DNA of 64,000 nt, from assembly GCA_036406595.1 (NCBI GenBank), contig DASXAR010000039.1, positions 1-64,000 of the forward strand, written 5' to 3'. A model generated the notes under the pieces. The model was not told the origin of the DNA, searched no databases, and saw nothing but the letters and a program-made list of their open reading frames with translations. Both the position numbers and the translations under genes were made by a program. How positions within the stretch are numbered: position 1 is the stretch's first letter; the number at the start of each line of letters is the position of its first letter. The DNA is from VRUE01 sp036406595 (GTDB taxonomy: Bacteria; Actinomycetota; Thermoleophilia; Solirubrobacterales; 70-9). Below are positions 1-7,190 of the stretch, in pieces.

Positions 1-296
1 GAGCGGGTGCGGATCACGCCAGCTCTGGCGCCTTTAAGCCATTGCTCGATCGCCTCGGCAACGGTGGTGCGCGAGGGGGCCTTGTGCGCACCCCTGCTGA
101 GCGCCGACTGCGTCTCTGCTCTCCAGGCTCGCGCGTCGGCAAGCGATCGAAACGTCTTTCTGATTGTGCGCCGCTCGCGTGACGAATAGACCTGGGCTTG
201 ATAGCTGGGGCGGCAGCTGCAGCGGGCGCCTCCGTGGATGGCGCAGCCCGTCGAGTGGCGGATGACGACGCCCTCTGGCCTCTTTCGCTTCGGCAC
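1..296 (-). CDS. Tyrosine site-specific integrase, N-terminal part (runs off the window)
   Basis: Partial gene read leftwards off the window edge; about 98 N-terminal residues are visible and the catalytic domain lies outside. From a GTG at 296 the frame reads MPKRKRPEGVVIRHSTG, then a Cys-bearing arm-binding part (RCSCRPSYQAQVYS), then IRKTFRSLADARAWRAE and a SAM-like core-binding start (TVAEAIEQWLKGARAG, then IRTR at the edge). This order is characteristic of actinobacterial phage/ICE integrases: arm-type DNA-binding domain, linker, core-binding domain. The frame has no ATG, so an ATG-only ORF scan misses it. A broken tRNA-Ser lies 245 nt upstream, as expected near an attachment site. The family call rests on the pattern of the N-terminus only; the R-H-R-Y catalytic residues cannot be checked here. 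Confidence 0.82.
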   Translation of the reverse strand, partial: MPKRKRPEGVVIRHSTGCAIHGGARCSCRPSYQAQVYSSRERRTIRKTFRSLADARAWRAETQSALSRGAHKAPSRTTVAEAIEQWLKGARAGVIRTR

Positions 297-540
297 GGCA
301 CATGATCTAGCTCTTGTCGCGCTCAATTGGAAGTCCCATGGCCGCGATCGTCCTGCGATTGGAAGCAGGCGGCGCGCTAGGCGGCAGGCGTGCATTCAGT
401 CCGTGCGAGATCGGCGAAGGGACGAATCGCCGCCCAATCAGGTCGCCGAGACGAGAACCGCCGTTTTGCAGGGGCTTCGTAGCGAAGATCGGCGTGCCTT
501 GGCGGTAAAGCGGGGCCTACCCGGGCGCGAAGCCAGTCAA
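297..540. other. Integrase upstream region
   Basis: No convincing gene seen. The open frames on both strands have no recognisable product and no ribosome binding site. It probably contains the integrase promoter and part of the attachment region between integrase and tRNA fragment. Confidence 0.4.
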
Positions 541-579
541 TTTCGAGACCGCCCCGTTCAACCACTCCGGCACCCCTCC
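541..579 (-). pseudogene. 5' half of a tRNA-Ser(CGA), cut in the anticodon loop
   Basis: Read on the minus strand from 579, the sequence has a serine-type acceptor start (GGAGGGGTGCCGG), a D-arm (AGTGGTTGAACGG) and the 5' anticodon stem and loop with anticodon CGA (GCGGTCTCGAAA). After position 541 the matching 3' anticodon stem, variable arm, T-arm and acceptor strand are missing; unrelated sequence follows. A TAGAAT box (600-605, minus strand) sits where the -10 of a tRNA promoter would be. With the adjacent integrase this looks like an element attachment junction. It is not a functional tRNA as it stands. Confidence 0.72.
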
Positions 580-627
580 GGGTCATCGGTCCGGGGCGGA
601 TTCTAGAGACGGCGATTCTTCCTGTGG

Positions 628-1599
628 CTAGCGGGCGTGGTGCGCCGAAGCAAGCGCCACGCCGCCTCTGCGGCGCACCCAATCCCGAAAGGTCGTGCTC
701 CACGCGGCGTCCGCGAACAGTGCCTGACCCTGCAGGGACGGGTGGAAATAGTCGGCGGTGGAGTTGGCGTTGCCCGGGCCGAAGATCGGGATTTCGTTGA
801 AGGGCGGGGCGTTGAGCCCGCTGGTGTTGAGCACGGTGGCGACGTCCGCCGTCGTGAACGAGGAGTTGAAGACGGCGTAGTGGTCCCAGCGGCAGCGCTT
901 GAATTCGCCGCAGACCGCGGCCAGTGCTTCGTTATCGGCGATCACCTGCGCGCGGAAGGCAGCGCGGCGTTCTTCGTCGGCCTTTTCGGTCGAAAGCGGG
1001 TTCGCGAGCAGTCCCTGGCAGACGTTGAACAGGGACCACCGCGTGAGCGCATTCTGATCGGGCGGGTTGGTGAAAAGGGTGAGCAGTTTGTTGATGTCGG
1101 GGATGCTCATGATCTGCACATAGACCTTCGGATTGGCCGCGACCAGCACTTCGAGCGCCGCCTTCACCTGGCCGCGGAACGTCGCGGTCGGAGTCGCGGG
1201 CGAGGCGCAGGCATCGTTTGCGCCGATCTCGATCAGGACGAAGTCCGGATCCTGGCCGGCCGCCACCTGCGCCTGAGCCAGGAGGTTGACCGCCCGGGCG
1301 CCGGAGACGGCATCGTTGTGCGCGGCAATCGGGCCCGGGAACATCTCGTCGAGCCGTTCCCTGACGCTGTCGACGAGCGGGTTCGTCCCCGTTGCCCAGG
1401 AGTTCTTCGGACAGTCGAGCGCCGGACCGGTGGGACAGCCGGGCCCGTCCGAGTTGAAGGCCCGGGTTATCGAGTCGCCGAGTGCGGCCATCTCCCCTGG
1501 AGGCTTCGTCGCCGAGGCGGGCCCGGCCAGCAGCGCGAGGCCGATCAACAGTGCCGTGAGTGCGACGCCCGTGCGCCGCAGCGTTGAGATGCCGCTCAT
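628..1599 (-). CDS. Secreted SGNH/GDSL-family hydrolase
   Basis: A 323-residue secreted esterase/lipase-like hydrolase. The start at 1599 (MSGISTLRR) is preferred over an upstream ATG because GGAGGAAG lies just in front of it. The N-terminus is a signal peptide ending near GPASA. SGNH blocks are present: GDSIT with the nucleophilic Ser, the GAND block carrying the catalytic Asn, and DYFHPS near the C-terminus carrying the Asp/His pair. Cysteines suggest extracellular disulfides. The substrate cannot be read from sequence; acyl esters or carbohydrate esters are usual for the family. It diverges from the glycosyltransferase at 1792, with a small tandem repeat in the gap. Confidence 0.85.
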   Translation of the reverse strand: MSGISTLRRTGVALTALLIGLALLAGPASATKPPGEMAALGDSITRAFNSDGPGCPTGPALDCPKNSWATGTNPLVDSVRERLDEMFPGPIAAHNDAVSGARAVNLLAQAQVAAGQDPDFVLIEIGANDACASPATPTATFRGQVKAALEVLVAANPKVYVQIMSIPDINKLLTLFTNPPDQNALTRWSLFNVCQGLLANPLSTEKADEERRAAFRAQVIADNEALAAVCGEFKRCRWDHYAVFNSSFTTADVATVLNTSGLNAPPFNEIPIFGPGNANSTADYFHPSLQGQALFADAAWSTTFRDWVRRRGGVALASAHHAR

Positions 1600-1613
1600 T
1601 CCCGCTTCCTCCG

Positions 1614-1668
1614 TCTTCCCGTGCCTTCGAGCGCTCAATTGCCTCTTCCCGTGCCTTCGAGCTTTCAA
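1614..1668. repeat. Two-unit direct repeat, 25-nt unit, 30-nt period
   Basis: The block TCTTCCCGTGCCTTCGAGC followed by a CTCAA/TTCAA tail occurs at 1614-1638 and 1644-1668 with two differences. It lies in the 5' region of the SGNH hydrolase, between it and the divergent glycosyltransferase. The rest of the gap (to 1791) holds two GC-rich hairpins (1693-1708 and 1715-1729). Function unknown. Confidence 0.75.
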
Positions 1669-1791
1669 CTACCCGTAGGCGGCGACGGATAACAGCCCGG
1701 AGGGGCTGCGGCGCCGCCCCGTCGGGGCGCCCTGCGGAAATGGGCCTTCCCAACGCTCAAGGCGCCATGACGGGGCGTCGATGCAGATTCC

Positions 1792-3717
1792 GTGTCAGAA
1801 AGCAATCAGACGCGAATTGGCCGATTTTTCGATCGGCACCCGACGCCCCTGCGCGTGCTCGCCGTCGTCGCGCTGCTCTGGTTTCTCGCCTATCTGACCT
1901 GGCGCGTCGGCTGGAGCGGCCGCGGAGCGAACCCCTTTCTCTACGCGATGCTGCTCGTGACCGAGGTCTACGCGCTCCTGGCGCTCTGCCTTCTGGCCTG
2001 GTACTCATGGACGCGGCGACCTGCGGTGCGGCCCTCCCCCACCTCCGGGCGACGAATCGACGTCTACGTCTGCACCCGCGATGAGCCGGTCGAGGTCGTC
2101 ACCGCGACCCTCGCCGGCTGCAATGCGCTGACCTATCCGCACACGACCTACCTGCTCGACGACGGCCGCCGCGTCGAGATGGAGGAACTGGCCGAGTACG
2201 CGGGGGTCCGCTACCTGACCCGGCGCGACGACTCTCATGCCAAGGCGGGAAACGTCAACGCCGCCCTGCCGCGCACCGGGGGCGAGCTGGTGTTGGTGCT
2301 GGACGCCGATCACGTTCCGATGCCCGATGCGCTCGACGCGATGGTCGGCTACTTCGACGACGAGACCGTCGCTGTGGTCCAGAGCCCGCATGACTTCTTC
2401 AACCACGACTCGGTCCAGCACTACGCGGTCGGCCGCCACGAGCAGTCGCTCTTCTACCGCGTCGTCTGCCCCGGCAAGGACCGTCACGACGCCGCCTACT
2501 GGACCGGCTCGGCGGCGTTGCTGCGCCGCCAGGCGCTGCTCGACATCGGCGGCGTCGCGACCGAGACCATCGCCGAGGGCTTCCACACGACGATTCGGTT
2601 ACAGCGGCACGGCTGGAAGAGCCGCTACCACGACGAGGTCCTGGTCCAGGGGCTCGCGCCCCACGACCTCGACGGCTACCTGCTCCAGCGCGACCGCTGG
2701 GCACGCGGCAACCTCTCCGTCCTCTCCACCCGAGAGTCGCCGTTCAGGGCGCGGGAGCTGCGCCCGGCGCAGCGTCTCTCCCATCTCGCCAGCCTGGCCG
2801 CGTACCTGGCGCCGCCGATCCGCCTCCTCCTTCTCCTCACCCTGGCGCTCGTCCTCTGGACGGGCGCCGTGCCGATGAAGGTCAGCGTGCCCGCGCTGGC
2901 GACTCTCTGGCTGCCCGCGCTGGCCCTGAACCTGCTGGCGAGCTCGGCGCTGGCCCGCGGCTACATGCGGAGCGGCGAGGCCACCCACCACGAGCTGCTG
3001 ACGATGGGCGTCTACACGCGGGCGCTGCGCTGCGCCCTCCGGCCCGCCGCCGTCGCCTTCCGGACGACCTCGAAGCGGGGCGAGGACCGGGGCGGCCTCG
3101 CGGCGGTCAGGAGGCTGCCGCTCGTCGTGCTCGCCGCCGTCGTGCTCGCCGCCGGCACGGCGCTGCGGGCCGCGGAGCCGGCCGGCGTCGACCTCCTGCC
3201 GCAGCTCCCCGGGGTCGCCGCCTGGATCGTGCCGGTGCTGGGGGCGATCGTGCTCTGGCAGGCCGTCCGAACCCTGGTGATCGTCGGCCGCCACCGCCAG
3301 CGGCGGGTCGTCTACCGGTTCGAGGGCGACGCGCCCGCGCAGCTCTTCTTCTCCGAACCCGACCGGGTCGAGGCGCGCCTTGTCGATGCCAGCGCGGCCG
3401 GGGTCGGCCTCGTGGTCCCCGAGCCCCTGCCGGTCGGGTCCAGGCCCACCGTCCTGCTCGAGCTGGAGGACTCCGCCGGGATCGGCAGCGTGATCGCCGC
3501 GACCGTCGAGGTCCGCTCTTGCCGCAGGGGGGATGACGGCCACCTGGTCGGCGCGACGATCGTCGACATCGACTCGGACTCCCGGATGCGCCTGATGGAG
3601 TGGTGCTACGTGGTCTGCAACTTCCAGCGGCTACGCGGCCACCGCCCCGCTCACCGGGTCGTCGAGCGCGAGCGGATCGTCGTCCCACTCGAAGCGCATG
3701 CCCGGGTCGCGGCGTAG
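1792..3717 (+). CDS. Cellulose-synthase-like family 2 glycosyltransferase with C-terminal PilZ domain
   Basis: A 641-residue membrane glycosyltransferase. Two N-terminal membrane segments (about 20-75) precede a GT2 catalytic domain with Asp at 123 (LLDDGR), DAD at 171-173, TGSAALLRR near 237, and QRDRW at 299-303. Further membrane segments follow (about 340-385 and 440-500). The C-terminus (about 515-610) resembles a PilZ c-di-GMP-binding domain: an Arg-rich entry (RQRRVVYR) and DASAAG, matching the D/NxSxxG motif. BcsA-type enzymes polymerise beta-glucans from UDP-sugars and are activated by c-di-GMP; product and sugar are not known here. The usual TED motif with the catalytic base reads AEG (about 261-263), which is odd. 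GTG start; no strong ribosome binding site. Confidence 0.82.
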   Translation: MSESNQTRIGRFFDRHPTPLRVLAVVALLWFLAYLTWRVGWSGRGANPFLYAMLLVTEVYALLALCLLAWYSWTRRPAVRPSPTSGRRIDVYVCTRDEPVEVVTATLAGCNALTYPHTTYLLDDGRRVEMEELAEYAGVRYLTRRDDSHAKAGNVNAALPRTGGELVLVLDADHVPMPDALDAMVGYFDDETVAVVQSPHDFFNHDSVQHYAVGRHEQSLFYRVVCPGKDRHDAAYWTGSAALLRRQALLDIGGVATETIAEGFHTTIRLQRHGWKSRYHDEVLVQGLAPHDLDGYLLQRDRWARGNLSVLSTRESPFRARELRPAQRLSHLASLAAYLAPPIRLLLLLTLALVLWTGAVPMKVSVPALATLWLPALALNLLASSALARGYMRSGEATHHELLTMGVYTRALRCALRPAAVAFRTTSKRGEDRGGLAAVRRLPLVVLAAVVLAAGTALRAAEPAGVDLLPQLPGVAAWIVPVLGAIVLWQAVRTLVIVGRHRQRRVVYRFEGDAPAQLFFSEPDRVEARLVDASAAGVGLVVPEPLPVGSRPTVLLELEDSAGIGSVIAATVEVRSCRRGDDGHLVGATIVDIDSDSRMRLMEWCYVVCNFQRLRGHRPAHRVVERERIVVPLEAHARVAA

Positions 3718-3725
3718 CGCTTCAG

Positions 3726-3815
3726 CGGAGAGGGTGGGATTCGAACCCACGAGGCGGGTTAACCCCGCCCACGCGATTTCCAGTCGCGCTCCTTAAGCCA
3801 CTCGGACACCTCTCC
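3726..3815 (-). tRNA. tRNA-Ser (anticodon GGA)
   Basis: The minus strand folds into a class II tRNA: acceptor arms GGAGAGG and CCTCTCC, D-arm CGAGTGGCTTAAGGAG, anticodon stem-loop GCGACTGGAAATCGC with anticodon GGA, a long variable arm (GGGCGGG...CCCGCC type), and a T-arm with GGGTTCGAATCCC. The discriminator base is G and the CCA end is not encoded. It reads UCC/UCU codons. Confidence 0.96.
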
Positions 3816-3871
3816 GGGGCCCCTAAGGGTATTGGCTGGATGCCGATCCCACGCGTGGATCAAGCCTCCAT

Positions 3872-4339
3872 TCAGCGGCGGCTGTCGAAGAAGTCGCGCA
3901 GCAGCGCCGCGCAGTCCTCGCCGAGCACCCCTCCCCGCACCGCGGGGCGATGGTTGAGCACCGGCTCGCCGAGCACCTCGAGGACGCTTCCGGCGGCGCC
4001 GGCCTTCGGATCCGCGGCGCCGAAGACGACCGCCGGGATGCGGGCGAGCACGACTGCGCCGGCGCACATCGCGCAGGGCTCAAGCGTCACGTAGAGGGTC
4101 GTTTCGGGGAGACGCCAGCCGCCGAGCGCCTCCGAGGCGGCGCGGATTGCGAGGATCTCCGCATGGGCGGTCGGGTCGCCGCGCAGCTCCCGCTCGTTGC
4201 CGGCCGCCGCGAGGATCTCGTCCTCCCGCGCGATCACCGCGCCGATCGGCACGTCGCCGTGCCGCTCGGCCTCTCTCGCCCGCTCCAGCGCCATCCCCAT
4301 CAACCGCGCATCGCGGCCGAGGCTTGCCTCGTCTGGCAT
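3872..4339 (-). CDS. tadA: tRNA adenosine(34) deaminase TadA
   Basis: A 155-residue zinc deaminase that converts A34 to inosine in the wobble position of tRNA-Arg(ACG). The CDA fold motifs are intact: HAE (catalytic His and Glu) in DPTAHAEILAI, and PCAMC (zinc cysteines) in LEPCAMCAGAVV. Length fits bacterial TadA. It lies just upstream of tRNA-Ser(GGA) on the same strand; a short palindrome (GATCCACGCGTGGGATC type, near 3846-3862) separates them. A guanine deaminase paralogue is the main alternative, but the helix after the PCxxC motif and the C-terminal DFFxxRR end fit TadA well. Confidence 0.92.
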   Translation of the reverse strand: MPDEASLGRDARLMGMALERAREAERHGDVPIGAVIAREDEILAAAGNERELRGDPTAHAEILAIRAASEALGGWRLPETTLYVTLEPCAMCAGAVVLARIPAVVFGAADPKAGAAGSVLEVLGEPVLNHRPAVRGGVLGEDCAALLRDFFDSRR

Positions 4340-4394
4340 GCAGCAGAATATGTCGCACAGACAACTTCACCGGCGAGCCGGTGTTTGTTCGAAG

Positions 4395-5753
4395 ATGACT
4401 CGAAGCGCCCCGATCCTCGTCGCAATCTGCGCCGCCGCCCTGCTCGGCGGGATCCTCGACGGCGCCTCCTCCTCGGCCGCGATCGGGGTTTCGAGGGCAC
4501 GCGGATTCGCCCCGCATCAGGTCGTCGTCAAGTTCAGGGGCGAGGCGCCGGGCCACGCGATCAGGCTGCCTGAGGGGGTTGGGGTGCACCGCGCCGTCGC
4601 CGCGCTGCGCCGCCGCGCCGACGTCGCCTACGCGGCGCCGAATTACATCGCGACCGCCTCGGCGCAGAACCCGCTGCCGCCCTCCGGGATACCGAACGAT
4701 CCGGGGCCGCTGGAGGACGGCGGAACGGACGGTGGCTGGGTGACGCTTCAGTGGAACTTCCTGCCCTGGGAAGGTCAGGGCACTGCGGTGCTTCCGACCT
4801 CGCCTGGGGGCATCGACGCAATCGGCGCCTGGAGGAACCTGATGGCCGCCGGACATCGTGGCGCCCGGGGGATCACGGTCGCGGTCCTCGACACCGGCAT
4901 CGCCTACCGGGCGCACGGCAAGCGCTTCCGCCGCAGCCCCGATTTCACCTCGCGCCAGTTCACCCGCGGCTACGACTTCGTCGGGCGGGACTCACTGCCC
5001 CTCGACGAGAACGGACACGGCACCCACGTCGCCGGAACGATCGCCGAGAAGACGAACAACGGCGTCGCCCTGGCCGGCCTCGCCTACCGGGCGAAGCTGA
5101 TGCCGGTCCGCGTCCTTGACCGCAACGGCAGCGGCCAGGCGGACGACATCGCGCTCGGCATCCACTACGCGGTCGCCCACGGCGCCGACGTCATCAACAT
5201 GAGCTTCAACTTCGGTTGCGGCAAGCGGGTGCCGGGGATCAACGAAGAGCTGCGGGCCGCCTACCATGCCGGCGTCCTCGCGGTTGCATCGGTCGGCAAC
5301 CTCGGCTCGGAGACCTGCATCGCCCCGCCGGCCACCGGCCCCCGAGTTATCGGCGTCGGCGGCTCGACCGAGGGCGGCTGCCTCGGCAGCTACTCGCTGC
5401 GCGGCAAGGGGGTCGACGTGCTCGCGCCGGGCGGCGGCTCGCCGGCGCCGGGCTGCCCCTCGGTGTCGTCCGCGCCGATCTACCAGGTGACCTTCAAGGG
5501 CGGCAGCCCGAGGGACTTCGGTGAGCCGGGCAGCTACGTCGGCACGTCGATGGCCGCGGCGCATGTCTCGGGAGCCGCGGCGCTGGTCCTCGCCAGCAGG
5601 GCGATCGACGCCCACCACGCAAATCCCGCCCGCCGGGTCACCGCGGTCAGCCGTCGCCTCACGCATACCGCACGGAGCCTCGGGCTCTCGCGGCTCGAAC
5701 AGGGCGCCGGCCTGATCGACGCGGACCGCGCGACCGACCCGAGCGTCAAGTAG
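4395..5753 (+). CDS. Secreted subtilisin-like serine protease (S8 family)
   Basis: A 452-residue S8 protease. The ATG at 4395 is chosen because a clean signal peptide follows (MTRSAPILVAICAAALLGG). A short propeptide-like stretch (FAPHQVVVKFRGEAPG) precedes the catalytic domain. The triad is complete: Asp166 in AVLDTGIA, His208 in NGHGTHVAGT, Ser385 in GTSMAAAHVSG. The oxyanion region (SVGN) is present. Residues between about 75 and 150 form an insertion typical of secreted actinobacterial homologues. No C-terminal anchor is seen, so the enzyme is probably released. It diverges from tadA with about 55 nt between them. Confidence 0.93.
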   Translation: MTRSAPILVAICAAALLGGILDGASSSAAIGVSRARGFAPHQVVVKFRGEAPGHAIRLPEGVGVHRAVAALRRRADVAYAAPNYIATASAQNPLPPSGIPNDPGPLEDGGTDGGWVTLQWNFLPWEGQGTAVLPTSPGGIDAIGAWRNLMAAGHRGARGITVAVLDTGIAYRAHGKRFRRSPDFTSRQFTRGYDFVGRDSLPLDENGHGTHVAGTIAEKTNNGVALAGLAYRAKLMPVRVLDRNGSGQADDIALGIHYAVAHGADVINMSFNFGCGKRVPGINEELRAAYHAGVLAVASVGNLGSETCIAPPATGPRVIGVGGSTEGGCLGSYSLRGKGVDVLAPGGGSPAPGCPSVSSAPIYQVTFKGGSPRDFGEPGSYVGTSMAAAHVSGAAALVLASRAIDAHHANPARRVTAVSRRLTHTARSLGLSRLEQGAGLIDADRATDPSVK

Positions 5754-5780
5754 CCCTAGGTCTGGACGATCCAGGTAGCC

Positions 5781-6224
5781 CTAGGTGGTCTGGACGATCA
5801 TCACGCTGCAGGGAGCGTGATGGGAGACTTTGTTGGGGACGCTGCCGAGCAGGAAGCGGCGGGCCCCGGTCATGCCCTTGTTGCCGACGACGATCAGGTC
5901 GGCCCCTGACTTTTCGGCGACGTTGAGGATCCCGTCCGCGGGGTCGCCCTCGACCGGGTGGGTTTCCACCTCGATCCCCTCTTTCCTGGCACTCGCCGCG
6001 GCGGCGTCTAGGACCAGGTTGACGTCCTCGCGCGGGCCGATCTCGTACTGGACGTCGGCCGGGGCGTCCGCCGCCTCGCCCTGGACACGCCTCGAGGAGA
6101 CGGGCTCGTAGGCGCTGACGATGCTGAGCGTTGCCCCGGTGAGCCTGGCAAGCTCGACCGTCTGGCGAACGGCCTCTGCTGCCGTCTCCGAACCATCGGT
6201 TCCAACCACGATGCGATTGAACAC
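5781..6224 (-). CDS. Universal stress protein (UspA family)
   Basis: A 147-residue single-domain Usp protein. It starts with MFNRIVVGTDGSETA, the usual beta1-loop, and ends with the ATP-binding G-2x-G-9x-G(S/T) motif (GNKGMTGARRFLLGS) and an HAPCSVMIV strand. Such proteins are cytoplasmic dimers, most often nucleotide-binding stress or dormancy factors. A 22-nt duplication of its last codons lies just behind the stop codon (5749-5783). A small membrane protein gene is 40 nt upstream on the same strand. Confidence 0.93.
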   Translation of the reverse strand: MFNRIVVGTDGSETAAEAVRQTVELARLTGATLSIVSAYEPVSSRRVQGEAADAPADVQYEIGPREDVNLVLDAAAASARKEGIEVETHPVEGDPADGILNVAEKSGADLIVVGNKGMTGARRFLLGSVPNKVSHHAPCSVMIVQTT

Positions 6225-6263
6225 GCCGCCTCCTGTCCCCGGGGTCTCAGCTCGGCGCGGATA

Positions 6264-6416
6264 CTAACGCTGCGTCCGCGAATGAGCCGGCAGTCCGCGG
6301 AAGCCACCGCCGAGGATCTCGGTGGGGGTGGTGGCGAGGCGGACGATCGCGATCACCATCGACGCGAGCAGGCAGGCGACGAGGACGGCCATCCCGACTT
6401 TCCAGAGGTAGGGCAC
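6264..6416 (-). CDS. Small single-span membrane protein, function unknown
   Basis: A 50-residue ORF from a GTG at 6416, or 42 residues from the ATG at 6392. It carries one clear membrane helix (VGMAVLVACLLASMVIAIV) and a short polar tail. It lies 39 nt upstream of the universal stress gene on the same strand, suggesting co-transcription. No strong ribosome binding site is seen and no family is recognised; the hydrophobic segment is the only support. Confidence 0.45.
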   Translation of the reverse strand: MPYLWKVGMAVLVACLLASMVIAIVRLATTPTEILGGGFRGLPAHSRTQR

Positions 6417-6458
6417 GCACGGCAGCGTAATCCCGGCGTGCCGAGGTAGGCTCACCGC

Positions 6459-7169
6459 GTGGAGGAAGTCGCCAATGGCGTGTGGCTGCTGCGGGGGGAC
6501 CTGCGCAAGTCGATGAACGTCTATTTCCTCAGGGACGGGGACGGCGTCGTCCAGTTCGACGCGGGCAGCAGCGCGATGACGAAGGCGGTGCGGGCCGCCG
6601 GAGAGCAGCTTGGTGGCGTCAAGCGAGTGGTGCTCAGCCACGCCCACGCTGACCACCGAGGCACGGCGCCGGGAATCGACGCGCCGATCCTCTGCCACCC
6701 CGACGAGGTCGCCGACGCCGAAAGCGACGCCTCGATCGCTCCCTATATGGACCTCTCGCAGCTGCCGGTCGCGCCGGTGCGGTGGATCTACCCGTTCCTG
6801 CTGCGGCGCTGGGACGGCGGCGCGGTGAGGATCGCCGGCACGGTCTCGGAGGGCGAGGAGGTCGCCGGCTTCGGAGTCCTCCACTTCCCCGGTCACGCAC
6901 CCGGCCTGATCGGGCTCTGGCGCGCCTCCGACCGCGTCGCCCTGGTCAGCGACGTCGTCTACCTCATCGACTCGGCTCGGCTCAAACCCCTTCCCGCCGG
7001 GGAGGCCAGCGTCCCCCATCCCGCCTGGGCGTGGGACCACGCGAAGGCGAAGGAGTCGGTCCGAAAGCTGGCCGCGCTCGAACCGCTGGTGGTCGGAGCT
7101 GGACACGCCCCGCCGTTGCGGGGCGAGGACCTACGGCCGACCCTGGAAGCAGCGGCCGACAAGCTCTGA
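6459..7169 (+). CDS. Metallo-beta-lactamase-fold hydrolase
   Basis: A 236-residue MBL-fold protein. The metal-binding HxHxDH is HAHADH near residue 65, followed by His in HFPGHAPG, Asp in SDVVYLID and a final His in GAGHAPPL, so both metal sites look complete. GTG start at 6459 with GAGGTAGG about 8 nt in front. It is glyoxalase-II-like in outline, but the substrate is unknown. The short distance to the next gene (21 nt) allows co-transcription with the membrane protein that follows. Confidence 0.86.
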   Translation: MEEVANGVWLLRGDLRKSMNVYFLRDGDGVVQFDAGSSAMTKAVRAAGEQLGGVKRVVLSHAHADHRGTAPGIDAPILCHPDEVADAESDASIAPYMDLSQLPVAPVRWIYPFLLRRWDGGAVRIAGTVSEGEEVAGFGVLHFPGHAPGLIGLWRASDRVALVSDVVYLIDSARLKPLPAGEASVPHPAWAWDHAKAKESVRKLAALEPLVVGAGHAPPLRGEDLRPTLEAAADKL

Positions 7170-7190
7170 GCAGATAGTTTCCGCGCTCCA

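Noticed and set aside
14..303. Two ATG-initiated minus-strand frames in the first 300 nt
   Set aside because: The third minus frame carries the integrase signature, so these two are shadows.
238..606. Plus-strand frame of 122 codons
   Set aside because: It covers the tRNA fragment and integrase upstream region, has no ribosome site and no recognisable product.
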